From Hymenobacter coccineus (GTDB lineage: Bacteria; Bacteroidota; Bacteroidia; Cytophagales; Hymenobacteraceae): a DNA stretch of 64,000 bases. The notes below the pieces were generated by a model. That model was not told where the DNA came from. It searched no databases and was given only the letters and a program-made list of their open reading frames with translations. Below are positions 8,766-18,072 of the stretch, piece after piece (positions within the stretch are counted from its first letter, which is position 1; every line of letters starts with the position of its first letter). Location: positions 1-64,000 of the forward strand of contig NZ_MDZA01000312.1 in assembly GCF_001816125.1 (NCBI RefSeq), written 5' to 3'. Made by a program: the position numbers and the translations under genes.

Positions 8766-8992
8766 CCCGTAGCGTGGACTCTGCGAGTTCGCGCGGTAGA
8801 ACGGTCACCGCCCGGGCTGTAGCGCGGAATCTGTAGTCCGCGGCTCTGAACGGTCGCCGAACGATTACCGGCAGGACGAAGCGAGCGCCGCGGACTACAA
8901 CCGAAGGTCAGCGAAGCTAAAGTCCGCGCTACAGCGCAACGGCCACCGGCAAGACGAAGCAAGCGTCGCGGACTACAAAGTCCGCGCTACAG
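8766..8992. repeat. GTCCGCGCTAC-family repeat cluster
   Basis: Several diverged copies, direct and inverted, of a unit around GTAGCGCGGA..GTAGTCCGCG / CGCGGACTAC..GTCCGCGCTAC, separated by short segments with ACGAAGC(G/A)AGCG. The last copy supplies the stop codon of cutC. A related arrangement with diverged sequence lies at 22740-22852. Confidence 0.7.
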
Positions 8993-9691
8993 CAGCGCCA
9001 CTAGCTCGGCCACTAAAGCGGCGTCGGTTTCGAACTGCGGGGTGGCGAACAGGCCCGCGCCAGCCTCAGCTGGCACCAGGCGTTTGGCGCTAGCGTGGAA
9101 CTCGGGGGCCCCGGTGTGGGCAGCCAGCGCTTGGACATTGGCCGCCGTGATGCCCGCGCCCGGCATAATGCGCACGCGCCCAGCAGCCTGCGCCACCAGC
9201 GCGGCCAGCTGGTTTTGCCCGGCTTCGGCGGAGGCTTGGCCGCCCGAGGTGAGCACGCGCTGGCAACCCAGGGCAACGACGGCCTCCAGGGCCCCCGGCT
9301 GGTCGGGGCAAGCGTCGAAGGCGCGGTGGAAGGTGACTTCCAAGGGCCCGGCGGCGGCGATGAGGGCCCGGCAGGCGGCTACGTCCACGCGGCCGGCGGC
9401 ATCCAGGGCCCCCAGCACCACGCCCGCGCAGCCCAGGGCGCGGCAGGCTTCGATGTCGGTTTGCATGAGGGCCAGCTCGTCGGCGCTGTACACGAAGCCA
9501 CCCGGCCGCGGCCGAATCAGCACGAACACCGGGATGGCCAGCCGCGCCCGCACCGCTTTAATAAGACCGTAGGAAGGCGTGGTGCCGCCCTGCTCCAGGT
9601 TTTGGCACAGCTCAATGCGCTGGGCCCCACCGGCCTGTGCGGCCAATGCCGAAGACAGCGACGCAGCGCAGATTTCCAACGGCCGGCTCAC
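8987..9691 (-). CDS. cutC: CutC family protein (copper homeostasis / TIM barrel)
   Basis: 234 aa CutC family protein. The family is linked to copper homeostasis by older genetics, though its biochemical role is unsettled. Recognisable features: N-terminal LEICAASLSSALAAQAGGAQRIELC, IPVFVLIRPRPGGFVYS, GCAGVVLGALDAAGRVD, EVTFHRAFD and VLTSGGQ, all in family order. I place the start at GTG 9691, which overlaps the TGA of the upstream glycosylasparaginase gene (GTGA), typical of translational coupling; a longer upstream frame only reads antisense-like Arg/Pro-rich sequence. Its stop codon lies inside a dispersed repeat. Two genes in one operon that also involves glycan breakdown makes a sugar-related role possible, but that is speculation. 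Confidence 0.88.
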   Translation of the reverse strand: MSRPLEICAASLSSALAAQAGGAQRIELCQNLEQGGTTPSYGLIKAVRARLAIPVFVLIRPRPGGFVYSADELALMQTDIEACRALGCAGVVLGALDAAGRVDVAACRALIAAAGPLEVTFHRAFDACPDQPGALEAVVALGCQRVLTSGGQASAEAGQNQLAALVAQAAGRVRIMPGAGITAANVQALAAHTGAPEFHASAKRLVPAEAGAGLFATPQFETDAALVAELVALL

Positions 9692-10704
9692 TTCAGGAAG
9701 TACGCGCTTTCGACGAGGCGCGGCGTGTCGGTGGTGCTCAGCGAGTAGCTGAAGCCCTTTTGCAGGGCGTAGGCCCCGATCTGGCCCTGGCGGTTCACGG
9801 CGATGAACGCCACCTGGATATCGCGCGCCTGGGCCCCCTTGATTTTGGCAACGCGCGCAACGGCCTCTTGGCAAGCGGCTTGCGGCGAGCGGCCCTGGCG
9901 CATCAGCTCCACCACGGTGTGCGAGCCGGCCATGCGAATCACGTCCTCGCCCTGGCCGGTGGCGGCCGCGGCGCCCACCTCGGGGTCCACAAACAAGCCG
10001 GCGCCGATGATGGGCGAGTCGCCGAGGCGGCCGCGCATCTTGAAGCCCATGCCGCTGGTGGTGCAGCTGCCACTGAGGCGGCCCTGTGCGTCCAGGGCCA
10101 GCATGGCGATGGTGTCGTGGTTGTTGGCCCCACCGGCGGGGCCCGGGGGCCGCGTACCCGAGTTCTCCACGTTGATAATGGGCTTATACTGGCTGGTTTT
10201 CAACCACTCGCGGTAGGCTTTTTCGGCGTCGGGGCTCAGCTTCTGCGCTTCGAGCGGGAAGCCTTGGGCCACGGCAAATTGCTGGGCCCCAGGGCCCACC
10301 AGCATCACGTGCGGCGTGCGCTCCATCACGCGGCGCGCCACACTGATGGGGTGCTTGATGCGCTCGAGCGCGGCCACGCTGCCGCAGCCGTACTTGTCGT
10401 CCATGATGCAGGCGTCGAGCGTCACGATGCCGTCGCGGTCGGGGTTGGCGCCCAGGCCCACGCAGCAGCTCTGCTCGGCCTCGGTCACCATCACGCCGGC
10501 CTCCACGGCGTCGAGGGCGTAGCCGCCGGCACCCAATATTTTCCAGGCGCCGCGGTTGGCGTTCAGGCCCGCGTCCCAAGTGGAAATGACGAGGGGTTTG
10601 CCCACCGCGGGGGGCCCCGGCAGGGCCGAGGCGGCGAGCGGCGCGGCGGCCAGCCCGGCCAGGCCAGCGGCGGAAGAATGCAGAAATTTCCGGCGAGAAG
10701 ACAT
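9688..10704 (-). CDS. N4-(beta-N-acetylglucosaminyl)-L-asparaginase (glycosylasparaginase), exported
   Basis: 338 aa Ntn-hydrolase of the isoaspartyl peptidase/asparaginase type, closest in motif to glycosylasparaginase, which cleaves the GlcNAc-Asn bond of N-glycans. It begins MSSRRKFLHSSAAGLAGLAA, a twin-arginine-type signal, so it probably works in the periplasm. The autocleavage/catalytic Thr is in NNHDTIAMLALD, followed by GRLSGSCTTSGMGFKMRGRLGDSPIIGAGLF and GQGEDVIRMAGSHTVVE, all typical of the family. ATG 10704 is chosen because it starts the signal peptide; longer in-frame starts read through the divergent promoter region. Its stop overlaps the cutC start. The divergently transcribed sugar kinase at 10772 may use the released GlcNAc. 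Confidence 0.9.
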   Translation of the reverse strand: MSSRRKFLHSSAAGLAGLAAAPLAASALPGPPAVGKPLVISTWDAGLNANRGAWKILGAGGYALDAVEAGVMVTEAEQSCCVGLGANPDRDGIVTLDACIMDDKYGCGSVAALERIKHPISVARRVMERTPHVMLVGPGAQQFAVAQGFPLEAQKLSPDAEKAYREWLKTSQYKPIINVENSGTRPPGPAGGANNHDTIAMLALDAQGRLSGSCTTSGMGFKMRGRLGDSPIIGAGLFVDPEVGAAAATGQGEDVIRMAGSHTVVELMRQGRSPQAACQEAVARVAKIKGAQARDIQVAFIAVNRQGQIGAYALQKGFSYSLSTTDTPRLVESAYFLK

Positions 10705-10771
10705 AAAGCAAGGCAAATGAGGAGCGGCGCAAGATAGGGCCCGCCGCCAACTCGCGCGTACTTTCGCGCCG

Positions 10772-11632
10772 ATGCTACTCCTCGCCGACGGCGGTTCGAC
10801 CAAATGCAGCTGGTGCCTGCTCGACGACGCCCCCTCCACTCCGCCCACCCACTTCACCACCGAAGGCTACAACCCCTACTTCTGGGACTCGGCCGCCATT
10901 GCCGCGTCGCTGGCTAGCGGGCTGCCCGTTGGTGTGGCCCCCGAGCGGGTGCGCGCCGTGCACTACTACGGGGCCGGCGTGCTCTCGCCGGCCAAGGCCG
11001 AGGTGGTGGCCGGGGCCCTGCGCCAGGTGTTTCCCGGGGCCCAGGTGCACGTGGCCGAAGACCTGCTGGCGGCGGCCCGCGCCCTGCTGGGCCGCGCGCC
11101 GGGCTTCGCCGCCATCCTGGGCACGGGCACCAATTCGTGCTTGTTCGACGGCGAGAAAATCACCCACGTGGTGGAGTCGCTGGGCTACTCGCTCGGCGAC
11201 GAGGGCGCAGGCACGTACCTGGGCCGGCTGCTGCTGCGCGACTACCTGCGCGGCCGGGTGCCGGCGGGCCTGGCGGCGGCCATGCGGGCCAGCCACGGCC
11301 TGGGCGACCTCAGCGAAGTGCTCGACCGACTCTACAGCCAGCCGCTGCCCAACCGCTTCCTGGCCAGCTTTGCCCGGCTGGCGCGCGAGCACTACCACGA
11401 GCCCTATTGCCAGGCCGCAGTGGCGCAAACGTTCGAGGCGTTTTTCCAGCAAATTGTGACGCATTACCCCGATTACCAGCGCTATTCGTTCAACTGCGTG
11501 GGCTCGGTGGGCTACCACTTCCGCGACGCGCTGGCCGCCGCCGCCACCCGCCACGGCATGGCGGTGGGCCACATCCTGCAGGGCCCCATCGACGCGCTGG
11601 CGGCCTACCACCGAGCCGCTGCCGCGCAGTAG
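10772..11632 (+). CDS. BadF/BadG-type ATPase, N-acetylglucosamine kinase-like
   Basis: 286 aa protein of the ASKHA fold. Phosphate-1 loop LLLADGGSTKCSWCL at the N-terminus, phosphate-2 region GFAAILGTGTNSCLFDG at about 115, and GYSLGDEGAGTYLGRLLLRDYL match the N-acetylglucosamine kinase-like branch of the BadF/BadG family common in Bacteroidota. The expected reaction is ATP-dependent phosphorylation of an amino sugar in the cytoplasm. It is transcribed divergently from the glycosylasparaginase gene with 67 bases between start codons, which hints at joint control. A TACTTTCG box ends 8 bases before the ATG. Substrate is inferred from family and neighbour, not shown. Confidence 0.85.
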   Translation: MLLLADGGSTKCSWCLLDDAPSTPPTHFTTEGYNPYFWDSAAIAASLASGLPVGVAPERVRAVHYYGAGVLSPAKAEVVAGALRQVFPGAQVHVAEDLLAAARALLGRAPGFAAILGTGTNSCLFDGEKITHVVESLGYSLGDEGAGTYLGRLLLRDYLRGRVPAGLAAAMRASHGLGDLSEVLDRLYSQPLPNRFLASFARLAREHYHEPYCQAAVAQTFEAFFQQIVTHYPDYQRYSFNCVGSVGYHFRDALAAAATRHGMAVGHILQGPIDALAAYHRAAAAQ

Positions 11633-11729
11633 GGCCCCGGGCGCGGCGTCACAAAAGCCGCGCGCGCCGTTCAATGGCTAGCCGGGGCCCCGCGGGGCGT
11701 TCGGCGTTCTTCCGGCACCTTTGCAGCAA

Positions 11730-11913
11730 TTTCTTCTCCTAAGTTGTCGGTTGATTCATTAGTTATCAGGCTTGTTACTGAATTAGAAAAAAGCAGGCCG
11801 TCATGCAGAGCACAGCGAAGCATGACGGCCTGCTTTGTGCAATTCCTTTATTTGGGAATGCCTGTATTGACTAACGACGAACAACTGACCACCCGTTTAC
11901 TTTCTTCTCCTAA
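11730..11913. repeat. Insert flanked by 13-bp direct repeats in the pgk leader
   Basis: TTTCTTCTCCTAA occurs at 11730-11742 and again at 11901-11913, with 158 bp between. The left copy follows a promoter-like CACCTTTG; the right copy runs into the pgk leader and ATG. Removing one repeat and the insert would restore a compact promoter-leader. The insert contains the hairpin at 11790-11836. It looks like a small insertion with target duplication or a local duplication. Confidence 0.55.
11790..11836. repeat. AAAGCAGGCCGTCATG hairpin
   Basis: AAAGCAGGCCGTCATG and CATGACGGCCTGCTTT form a perfect 16-bp stem with a 15-nt loop. The T-run after the stem is short, so it could act as a terminator for the upstream kinase gene but resembles the dispersed gtcat...atgac elements. 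Confidence 0.7.
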
Positions 11914-11928
11914 CCCCTCCCCTGCTCC

Positions 11929-13118
11929 ATGAACACCCTGGATAACACCAACTTCGCCGGCCGCCGCGCCGTGGTGCGCGTCGATTTCAACGTGCCGCTC
12001 GACAAAGACCTGCGCATCACCGACGACACCCGCATCCGGGCGGCCACGCCGTCCATCAAAAAATCCTGGCCGACGGCGGCGCCGTGGTGCTGCTCTCGCA
12101 CCTGGGCCGGCCCAAGGGCGGCTACGAGAAGAAGTTTTCGCTCGAAAGCCTCGTGCTGCGCCTCCAGCAGGAATACGGCCAGGAAGTGCTCTGGGGCGGC
12201 GACGTGCTGAGCGACGAGGCCCTGGCAAAAGCCAAAAACCTGCAAGCCGGCCAAATCCTGCTGCTCGACAACCTGCGCTTCCACAAGGAAGAAGAAGCCG
12301 GCGACCCGGCCTTTGCCCAGCGCTTGGCCGCGCTCGGCGACGTGTACGTGAACGACGCCTTCGGCACGGCCCACCGGGCCCACGCCTCCACGGCCGTTAT
12401 GGCCCAGTACTTCGCCCCCGAAAACCGGGTGGGCGGCTACCTGCTGCAAGGCGAAGTGGACAACGCCCGCAAGGTGCTGGAGCACGCCGAGCGGCCCTTC
12501 ACCGCCATCATGGGCGGCGCCAAAATCTCGGATAAGATCCTGCTAATCGACAAGTTGCTCGACAAGGTGGACAACCTGCTCATCGGCGGCGGCATGGCCT
12601 ACACGTTTGCCGTGGCCCAGGGCGGCCACGTGGGCAGCTCGCTGCTGGAAGCCGACAAGGTGGACCTGGCCCGCGACCTCATCGCCCGCGCCAAGGCCAA
12701 GGGCGTGAACCTGGTGCTGCCCGGCGACAGCCTCATCGCCGATGTCTTCGCCAACGACGCCAACGTGGACGTGGCCCCCAACGACAGCATTCCGGCCGGC
12801 TGGATGGGCCTCGATTTGGGCCCCGACGCCCGCGAAGAGTTCGCCGACATCATCCGCGCCAGCAAAACCATCCTCTGGAACGGCCCGATGGGCGTCTTTG
12901 AAATGAGCAATTTCTCGCTCGGCACCGAGTTCGTGGCCCGCGCCGTGGCCGAGGCCACCGAGGCCGGCGCCTACTCGCTCATCGGCGGCGGCGATTCGGC
13001 CGCAGCCGTGCAGCAAATGGGCTTCGCCGACCGCGTGAGCTACATCAGCACCGGCGGTGGGGCCCTGCTCGAATTTATGGAAGGCAAGGAGCTGCCCGGC
13101 GTGGCTGCCCTGGGCTAA
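11929..13118 (+). CDS. pgk: Phosphoglycerate kinase, one apparent frameshift
   Basis: Phosphoglycerate kinase, converting 1,3-bisphosphoglycerate and ADP to 3-phosphoglycerate and ATP in glycolysis. The N-terminus ([29 protein letters not shown]) is in one frame and the rest ([17 protein letters not shown] ... [15 protein letters not shown] ... [22 protein letters not shown]) in another. The break is the A-run at 12058-12063: with one more A the sequence reads [24 protein letters not shown], exactly as in the family. The repaired protein is about 396 aa, the usual size. Since Pgk is normally essential, an assembly error is more likely than a true mutation. A strong terminator follows. The leader carries the insertion described at 11730-11913. 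Confidence 0.93.
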
Positions 13119-13146
13119 GCACGAGCTTTTCGGCCTGGCATTTTAG

Positions 13147-13175
13147 GGCCCCGGCTGCGTTGCAGCCGGGGCCTT
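13147..13175 (+). terminator. Rho-independent terminator after pgk
   Basis: GGCCCCGGCTGC and GCAGCCGGGGCC form a perfect 12-bp stem with loop GTT, followed by TTT. Located 28 bases after the pgk stop. Confidence 0.75.
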
Positions 13176-13255
13176 TGCGTGACTGCTACTGCGGGGCCCT
13201 GTAGCTTTGCGGCCAGCATTTTTGCTTTGTACCGCTTTTTTTTGCGCTAGATTCC

Positions 13256-13546
13256 ATGGCCGACATCACTTCCGACGAGCTAAAGCAACGCCAACAAGCC
13301 GGCGAAACCCCCACCATCATCGACGTGCGCGAGCCGTGGGAATTTGAGGAAAGTCGAATCCCCGGGGCCCAAAACATCTCCCTCGGCACCCTGCCCACCA
13401 AGCTCGACGACTTGGAAGAACTCAAGGACCAGGAAGTGATTGTGCATTGCAAAAGTGGGGCCCGCTCCGCTTCGGCAGCAGCGTTTCTGAAGCAGCAGGG
13501 CTTCACCAACGTTCGCAACCTGCTGGGCGGCATCATGAATTACTAA
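13256..13546 (+). CDS. Rhodanese-like domain protein
   Basis: 96 aa single-domain rhodanese, cytoplasmic. It contains the family signature IIDVREPWEFEESRIPGAQNI and the active-site loop HCKSGARS, whose Cys would carry the persulfide sulfur. Single-domain rhodaneses act in sulfur transfer or redox control; the partner is unknown. ATG 13256 gives the normal N-terminal helix. A TAGCTTTG box at 13202-13209 may be its -7 element, with a TTTG 24 nt upstream, slightly wide. It stands alone between pgk and the convergent recQ, with a 28-bp perfect inverted repeat downstream. Confidence 0.92.
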   Translation: MADITSDELKQRQQAGETPTIIDVREPWEFEESRIPGAQNISLGTLPTKLDDLEELKDQEVIVHCKSGARSASAAAFLKQQGFTNVRNLLGGIMNY

Positions 13547-13561
13547 GCGTAGATTTTATCC

Positions 13562-13651
13562 CGTAGAGACGCGACACTTTGCGTCCCAATTGTTGAACAG
13601 TTGCTATCAACACTGGGCATTGATTGGGACGCAAAGTGTCGCGTCTCTACG
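13562..13651. repeat. 28-bp perfect inverted repeat (CGTAGAGACGCGACACTTTG)
   Basis: Arms at 13562-13589 and 13624-13651 are perfectly complementary over 28 bp, with a 34-nt centre. It lies between the convergent rhodanese and recQ genes and could work as a two-way terminator, but its length and lack of T-runs suggest a dispersed palindromic repeat. Confidence 0.8.
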
Positions 13652-13674
13652 TTTATTAGCCTGCCAGCTATCGG

Positions 13675-15614
13675 CTAAAGCGGCGGCCGCAGCTGCCCGT
13701 CGGCTTCGTAGCGCAGGGCCCCGGCGTCCACCAGTTCGCGCAGGGTGGCCTTCACCTCGTCGGCCTGGGCGGGCGCGAAGGCGGCCACCACTTCACGGGG
13801 CGTTTGGGCCTGCTGGGCCAGGCGCTGCACCAGCTGCTCGCGCAGGCCGGCGGTGACCACGGGGCCCTGGGCGGCTTTTTTGGCAGCTAGGCACACGTCG
13901 CAGACCCCGCAGCGGGGCGGGCTGTCCTCATCGAAGTACGTGAGCAGTAGCTGCTGGCGGCAGCGCGTGCCGCTGAGGTAGTGGATGGTGGCGGCGGTTT
14001 TTTCCTCAGCCAGGGCCCGGGCGGCTTCGAGGCGGCGCTGGTCGAGGGGCAGCTTGGCGGCCTCGTGGCGGGGGGTGGTGAACATGGCCTGCGGGGCCTC
14101 GTGGCGCGGCTGGTAGTGCAGCACGCCGGCCCCATGCAGGTAGCGCAGCTGGTGTTGCACCTCCACGAGGCTACGCCGCACTTGGTTGGCCAGCCCCTGC
14201 TCCGACACGGTTTGGAAGCCCGCGAACAGCTCGCCGCCGTGCAGCCGCAGCAGCGCCTTGATAAGCAAGTCGTGCTCGGCGTTGGCCACCTGGAAGGCGT
14301 ACAGGTCGTGGTTATTGGTCACGATGTGCACCCTCGCCGGGTTATTCACGGCCTCGTTTAGTTGAATAAAGCCCTCGCGCTGCAATATTTTCAGGGCGTT
14401 GTGCGCGTCCACGGCCCGGATGCGGTAGGTTTCGGCAAACTGCCCCAGGTCGAAATCGAACGGCGCTAACTCGCCGCCACCCACCGCCGTGCGCGAGTAG
14501 TTGGCCAGCGCCTGGTACACGCGCCGCACCGTGTCGAGCGGCGGAAAGGCCAGCGTGGTGCGGCGGCGCATTTCCGGCCCGTCGTGGGGCCCCGCCAGCA
14601 GCACGGCGAAGGCGTAAAGGCCGTCGCGTCCGGCGCGGCCCGCCTCCTGGTAGTAGGCCTCCAGGGTATCGGGCGCGTCGAGGTGGGCCACCACGCGCAC
14701 ATCGGGCTTGTCGATGCCCATCCCGAAGGCATTGGTAGCCACGATGATGCGGGTTTTGTCCTCCAGCCAGTCCTGTTGCACTTTGGTGCGGCGCTCGGGG
14801 CCCAGGCCGGCGTGGTAGGCGGCGGCGGGCAGCCGGTTTTGCTGCAAGTAGGCGGCCGTGTCCTCGGTTTGGCGGCGGGTGCGGGCGTACACGATGCCGG
14901 TTTTGCCGGGGCCCACGCCGCGTAGCACCTCCAACAGCCGGCGCAACTTGTCCTCTGTGGGCAGCACCGAATACGAGAGTTTGGGCCGCAAAAAGCTTTG
15001 CTGAAACACGCCGTGGCCAGGTCGGAATAGCAGCTTCTCCACGATGTCGTCGCGCACTTGCCGGGTGGCCGTAGCCGTGAGGGCCACCACCGGCACGCCC
15101 GGCGCCAGCAGGCCCCGCAGCTCGGCAATGCGCAGGTAGGGCGGCCGGAAATCATAGCCCCACTGCGACACGCAGTGGGCCTCGTCCACGGCCAGCAGGC
15201 TCACCGGCATCTTGGCCACCCGCACCCGGAAGATGTCGGTGAGCAGCCGCTCAGGGCTCACGTACAGAAACTTGACATCGCGGCCGTACACGCAGTTGTC
15301 CAGCGTGTGGTCGATTTCCTGGGCGCTCATGCCCGCGTAAATGGCTTCAGCCTTGAGGCCCCGGCGGCGCAAGCCGTCCACCTGGTCCTTCATCAAGGCA
15401 ATAAGCGGCGACACCACCAGGCACAGCCCCGGCCGGCCAGCGCCGGCACCTGGAAGCACACACTCTTGCCGCCGCCAGTGGGCAGCAGCGCCAGCGTGTC
15501 GTGCCCGTCCAGAACGGATTGGATAATTTCCGCCTGCCCCGGCCTAAACGCCGCGTGGCCCCAAAACTCACGCAGCAGCGCCAGGGGTTCAGTATGGGCA
15601 ACGGGCTCGGGCAT
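13675..15614 (-). CDS. recQ: RecQ-type ATP-dependent DNA helicase, one apparent frameshift
   Basis: Superfamily 2 DNA helicase of about 646 aa. The N-terminus starts at ATG 15614 (MPEPVAHTEPLALLREFWGH) with the RecQ motif 0 FRPGQAEII and Walker A LLPTGGGKS. The frame then changes: one C is missing in the GGCCGGCC/GGGG stretch at about 15430-15440, and restoring it gives VPALAGPGLCLVVSPLIALMKDQV. The rest has DEAHCVSQWGYDFRP, the helicase C domain (VATNAFGMGIDKPDVR, QEAGRAGRDG), the zinc-binding cysteines (CRQQLLLTYF ... CGVCDVC) and a winged-helix region. No HRDC domain is seen, so it is shorter than E. coli RecQ's neighbours with HRDC. Role: DNA repair and fork processing. The span lacks one base of a multiple of three, consistent with the repair. 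Confidence 0.92.
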
Positions 15615-15885
15615 GGACGAAATTACGGCACTCCTCCGGCTGGGGCACTTCGCACCCGCCGCGGAGCAGCCGCCCACGCCTGAGCAAGGGGCCCTAAAAT
15701 GGCTCCGCTGCCCAAGAAAAAATTGTGGAGGCGCTGTCCAAGACGGAGTAAGGAGCAATGCAAGGCTCAACGAGCCGGCTATTGCGCACCGCGAGAATGC
15801 TAGTTTATGCCGCGATAATTCCATATAATATAAATTTTACTATATTGCAGCTACTCAACATTTTCCCACTTCAACCGCTTTTTTG

Positions 15886-17976
15886 ATGACGATTCGTTTA
15901 CTGACAACCACCTGGGCTCGGTGCGGGGCCTTGCTGCTGCTGGCTGCGCTGCCCACTACTGGCCTGCGTGCCCAGTCGCACCCCTTCGAGCTGGCCGATT
16001 TGGCCAAGCTGACCGGCCTGACCGACCCGCAATTTTCGCCCGATGGCAAGCGCGTGGCAGTGGTCACCTCCGTGCCCGACTACGACGAGGACCGGTTCCT
16101 GACGAGCCTCGTGCTGGTGGATGTAGCCAATGGACAGCAGCGCGTACTGGCCGGGCCCCGCAGCGGCCTCAGCCAGCCCCGCTGGTCGCCCAGCGGCCAG
16201 GAAATTGCGTTTCTACTGAAAACCGGCACGGGCAAAGACGCGGCACCGCAGCTGTTTGCGCTGGCGCTAGCCGGGGGCGAGCCGCGCCAGCTCACCCACG
16301 CGCCCAAGGGCGTGCAGCACTACGCCTGGCGGCCCGACGGCAGCGCCTTCGCCTATGTGACGGCTGATGAGCCCGCCAAACAGGCTGGCCCGGCCGACAA
16401 AGGCTACGACGCATTCGAAGTGGGCGACAACGACTTTTTACTAGGCGCGGCACCAACGGCCTCGCACATCTGGCTGGTGCCGGCGGCCGGCGGCGAGGCC
16501 AAGCGCCTGACCTCCGGCCCCTGGAGCCTGCCGGTGACCATTCCGCCGGGCGCACCCTCGTCGCCCCTTTCGTGGAGCCCCGACGGCCAGTCGCTAGCCT
16601 TCGTGCGGGTGCCCACGCCCCACTCGGGCGACAACCGGCAACGCAGCATTCAGGTGCTCAACGTGGCCGACGGCAGCATACGCCCGCTCACCCAACGCCC
16701 GCTGCTGGAAAGCTACCCCGCGTTTTCGCCCGACGGCAAGCAGGTGGCCTATTGGTACCCCAGCCAGGGTAAATACACGAATATCAGTGAGGTGTGGGTG
16801 ACCCCTGCGGGCGGTGGCGAGGGCCATGACCTGACGCTCGCTCTAGACCGCGACGTGGCCCGCTCCATCTGGATGCCCGATGGCAAGACGCTGCTGCTGG
16901 GCGGGCTCGACGGCGACCGCACCTCGCTGTGGATCCAGCCGATAAAGGGCGGCGCGGCCCGCAAGCTGGCCCTGGGGACGGTGAGCCCGGCGTGGTCGTA
17001 CTGGGTCGAGGCCAACGTGGGCCGCACCGGCGGCATCGCCTTCGTCGGTTCCAGCCCCGACCGGCCAGCAGAGTTGTACTACCTGGCCTCTGCTTCGGCC
17101 GCCCCCAAGCGGCTCACCAACTTCAACGGTGCCGTGCAAGCGTTGCAGCTGGGCAAGGCCGAAACCAGAACCTGGCAGTCGGACGGTTTCCGGCACGACG
17201 GCCAGCTAACGTATCCGGCTAACTACGTTGCCGGCAAAAAATACCCGCTGGTGCTCGTCGTTCACGGCGGGCCATACTCGGCATCTACGGCAGTATTTTC
17301 TTCGCTAAGCCAGCTATTTGCGGGACGGGGCTACTTCACATTCGAGCCCAACTACCGGGGCAGTATCCACCAAGGCAACGCCTACAAAGCCGCTATTTAC
17401 AAGGACTTCGGGGCCGGTCCGGGCCGCGACGTGATGGCGGGCCTGGCCCAACTCAAGCGTAGCGGCCTGGTCGACACAGCCCGCATCGGGGTGAGCGGCT
17501 GGAGCTACGGCGGCTTCATGACGGCGTGGCTGCTGGGCCATTACCCCGCGCAGTGGAAAGCGGGCGTAGCCGGGGCCGCCGCTACCGACTGGGAAGACCA
17601 GTACAACCTGGCTGACGGCAGTACGCAATGGGGCGAGCTTATCGGCGAGTCGCCTTGGCTGAACGAGGCCAATGCCCAAGCCTACCGCGCCCAGTCGGCA
17701 ATGAGCGCAGCCAGTAAGATTAAAGCCCCCACGCTAATTCTGGCCAACACGGCCGACCCGCGCGTGCCCATTACGCAGTCGTACAAGCTATTTCACGCCC
17801 TGAAGGACAACGGCGTGGCCACCAAGTTCATCGCCTGGCCCGTGCCTGCTCACAACGCCAGCGACCCGGTGCGCCAGCGCGAGCGCAACCGCTTCTGGCT
17901 GGACTGGATGGATACGTACTTGCAGCCCGGCACCGCGGCCGTTGCACCGGCACCCAAGTCCACGGGCGGCAACTGA
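15886..17976 (+). CDS. S9 family peptidase (prolyl oligopeptidase/DPP IV type), secreted
   Basis: 696 aa serine peptidase. A signal peptide (MTIRLLTTTWARCGALLLLAALPTTGLRAQ) predicts export. The N-terminal half is a WD40/TolB-like beta-propeller (repeats such as DPQFSPDGKRVAVV, QPRWSPSGQEIAFL, YPAFSPDGKQVAYW). The C-terminal alpha/beta-hydrolase domain has the nucleophile motif GWSYGGF (Ser540), an Asp in LANTADPRVPITQS and a candidate His in VPAHNASDP. Such enzymes cut short peptides and are common in the Bacteroidota periplasm. ATG 15886 is preferred over TTG 15883. The intergenic stretch upstream (15690-15885) is AT-richer with no gene. A strong terminator follows. Confidence 0.92.
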   Translation: MTIRLLTTTWARCGALLLLAALPTTGLRAQSHPFELADLAKLTGLTDPQFSPDGKRVAVVTSVPDYDEDRFLTSLVLVDVANGQQRVLAGPRSGLSQPRWSPSGQEIAFLLKTGTGKDAAPQLFALALAGGEPRQLTHAPKGVQHYAWRPDGSAFAYVTADEPAKQAGPADKGYDAFEVGDNDFLLGAAPTASHIWLVPAAGGEAKRLTSGPWSLPVTIPPGAPSSPLSWSPDGQSLAFVRVPTPHSGDNRQRSIQVLNVADGSIRPLTQRPLLESYPAFSPDGKQVAYWYPSQGKYTNISEVWVTPAGGGEGHDLTLALDRDVARSIWMPDGKTLLLGGLDGDRTSLWIQPIKGGAARKLALGTVSPAWSYWVEANVGRTGGIAFVGSSPDRPAELYYLASASAAPKRLTNFNGAVQALQLGKAETRTWQSDGFRHDGQLTYPANYVAGKKYPLVLVVHGGPYSASTAVFSSLSQLFAGRGYFTFEPNYRGSIHQGNAYKAAIYKDFGAGPGRDVMAGLAQLKRSGLVDTARIGVSGWSYGGFMTAWLLGHYPAQWKAGVAGAAATDWEDQYNLADGSTQWGELIGESPWLNEANAQAYRAQSAMSAASKIKAPTLILANTADPRVPITQSYKLFHALKDNGVATKFIAWPVPAHNASDPVRQRERNRFWLDWMDTYLQPGTAAVAPAPKSTGGN

Positions 17977-18014
17977 GCGGCCACCCACGGGTACTGGGCA
18001 GGAGGCTGCCCGCA

Positions 18015-18052
18015 CAAAAAAGCCCGGCCCCCGCAATGGGGGCCGGGCTTTG
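18015..18052. terminator. Bidirectional terminator
   Basis: AAAGCCCGGCCCCC and GGGGGCCGGGCTTT form a perfect 14-bp stem with A- and T-rich flanks on both sides, between the convergent S9 peptidase gene and the minus-strand gene ending at 18073. Confidence 0.85.
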
Positions 18053-18072
18053 AATTTTGGTTTGAAAGCGCG

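Noticed and set aside
11929..13118. pgk considered as a true pseudogene
   Set aside because: A single A missing in an A-run in an essential gene with intact sequence elsewhere is more easily an assembly error.
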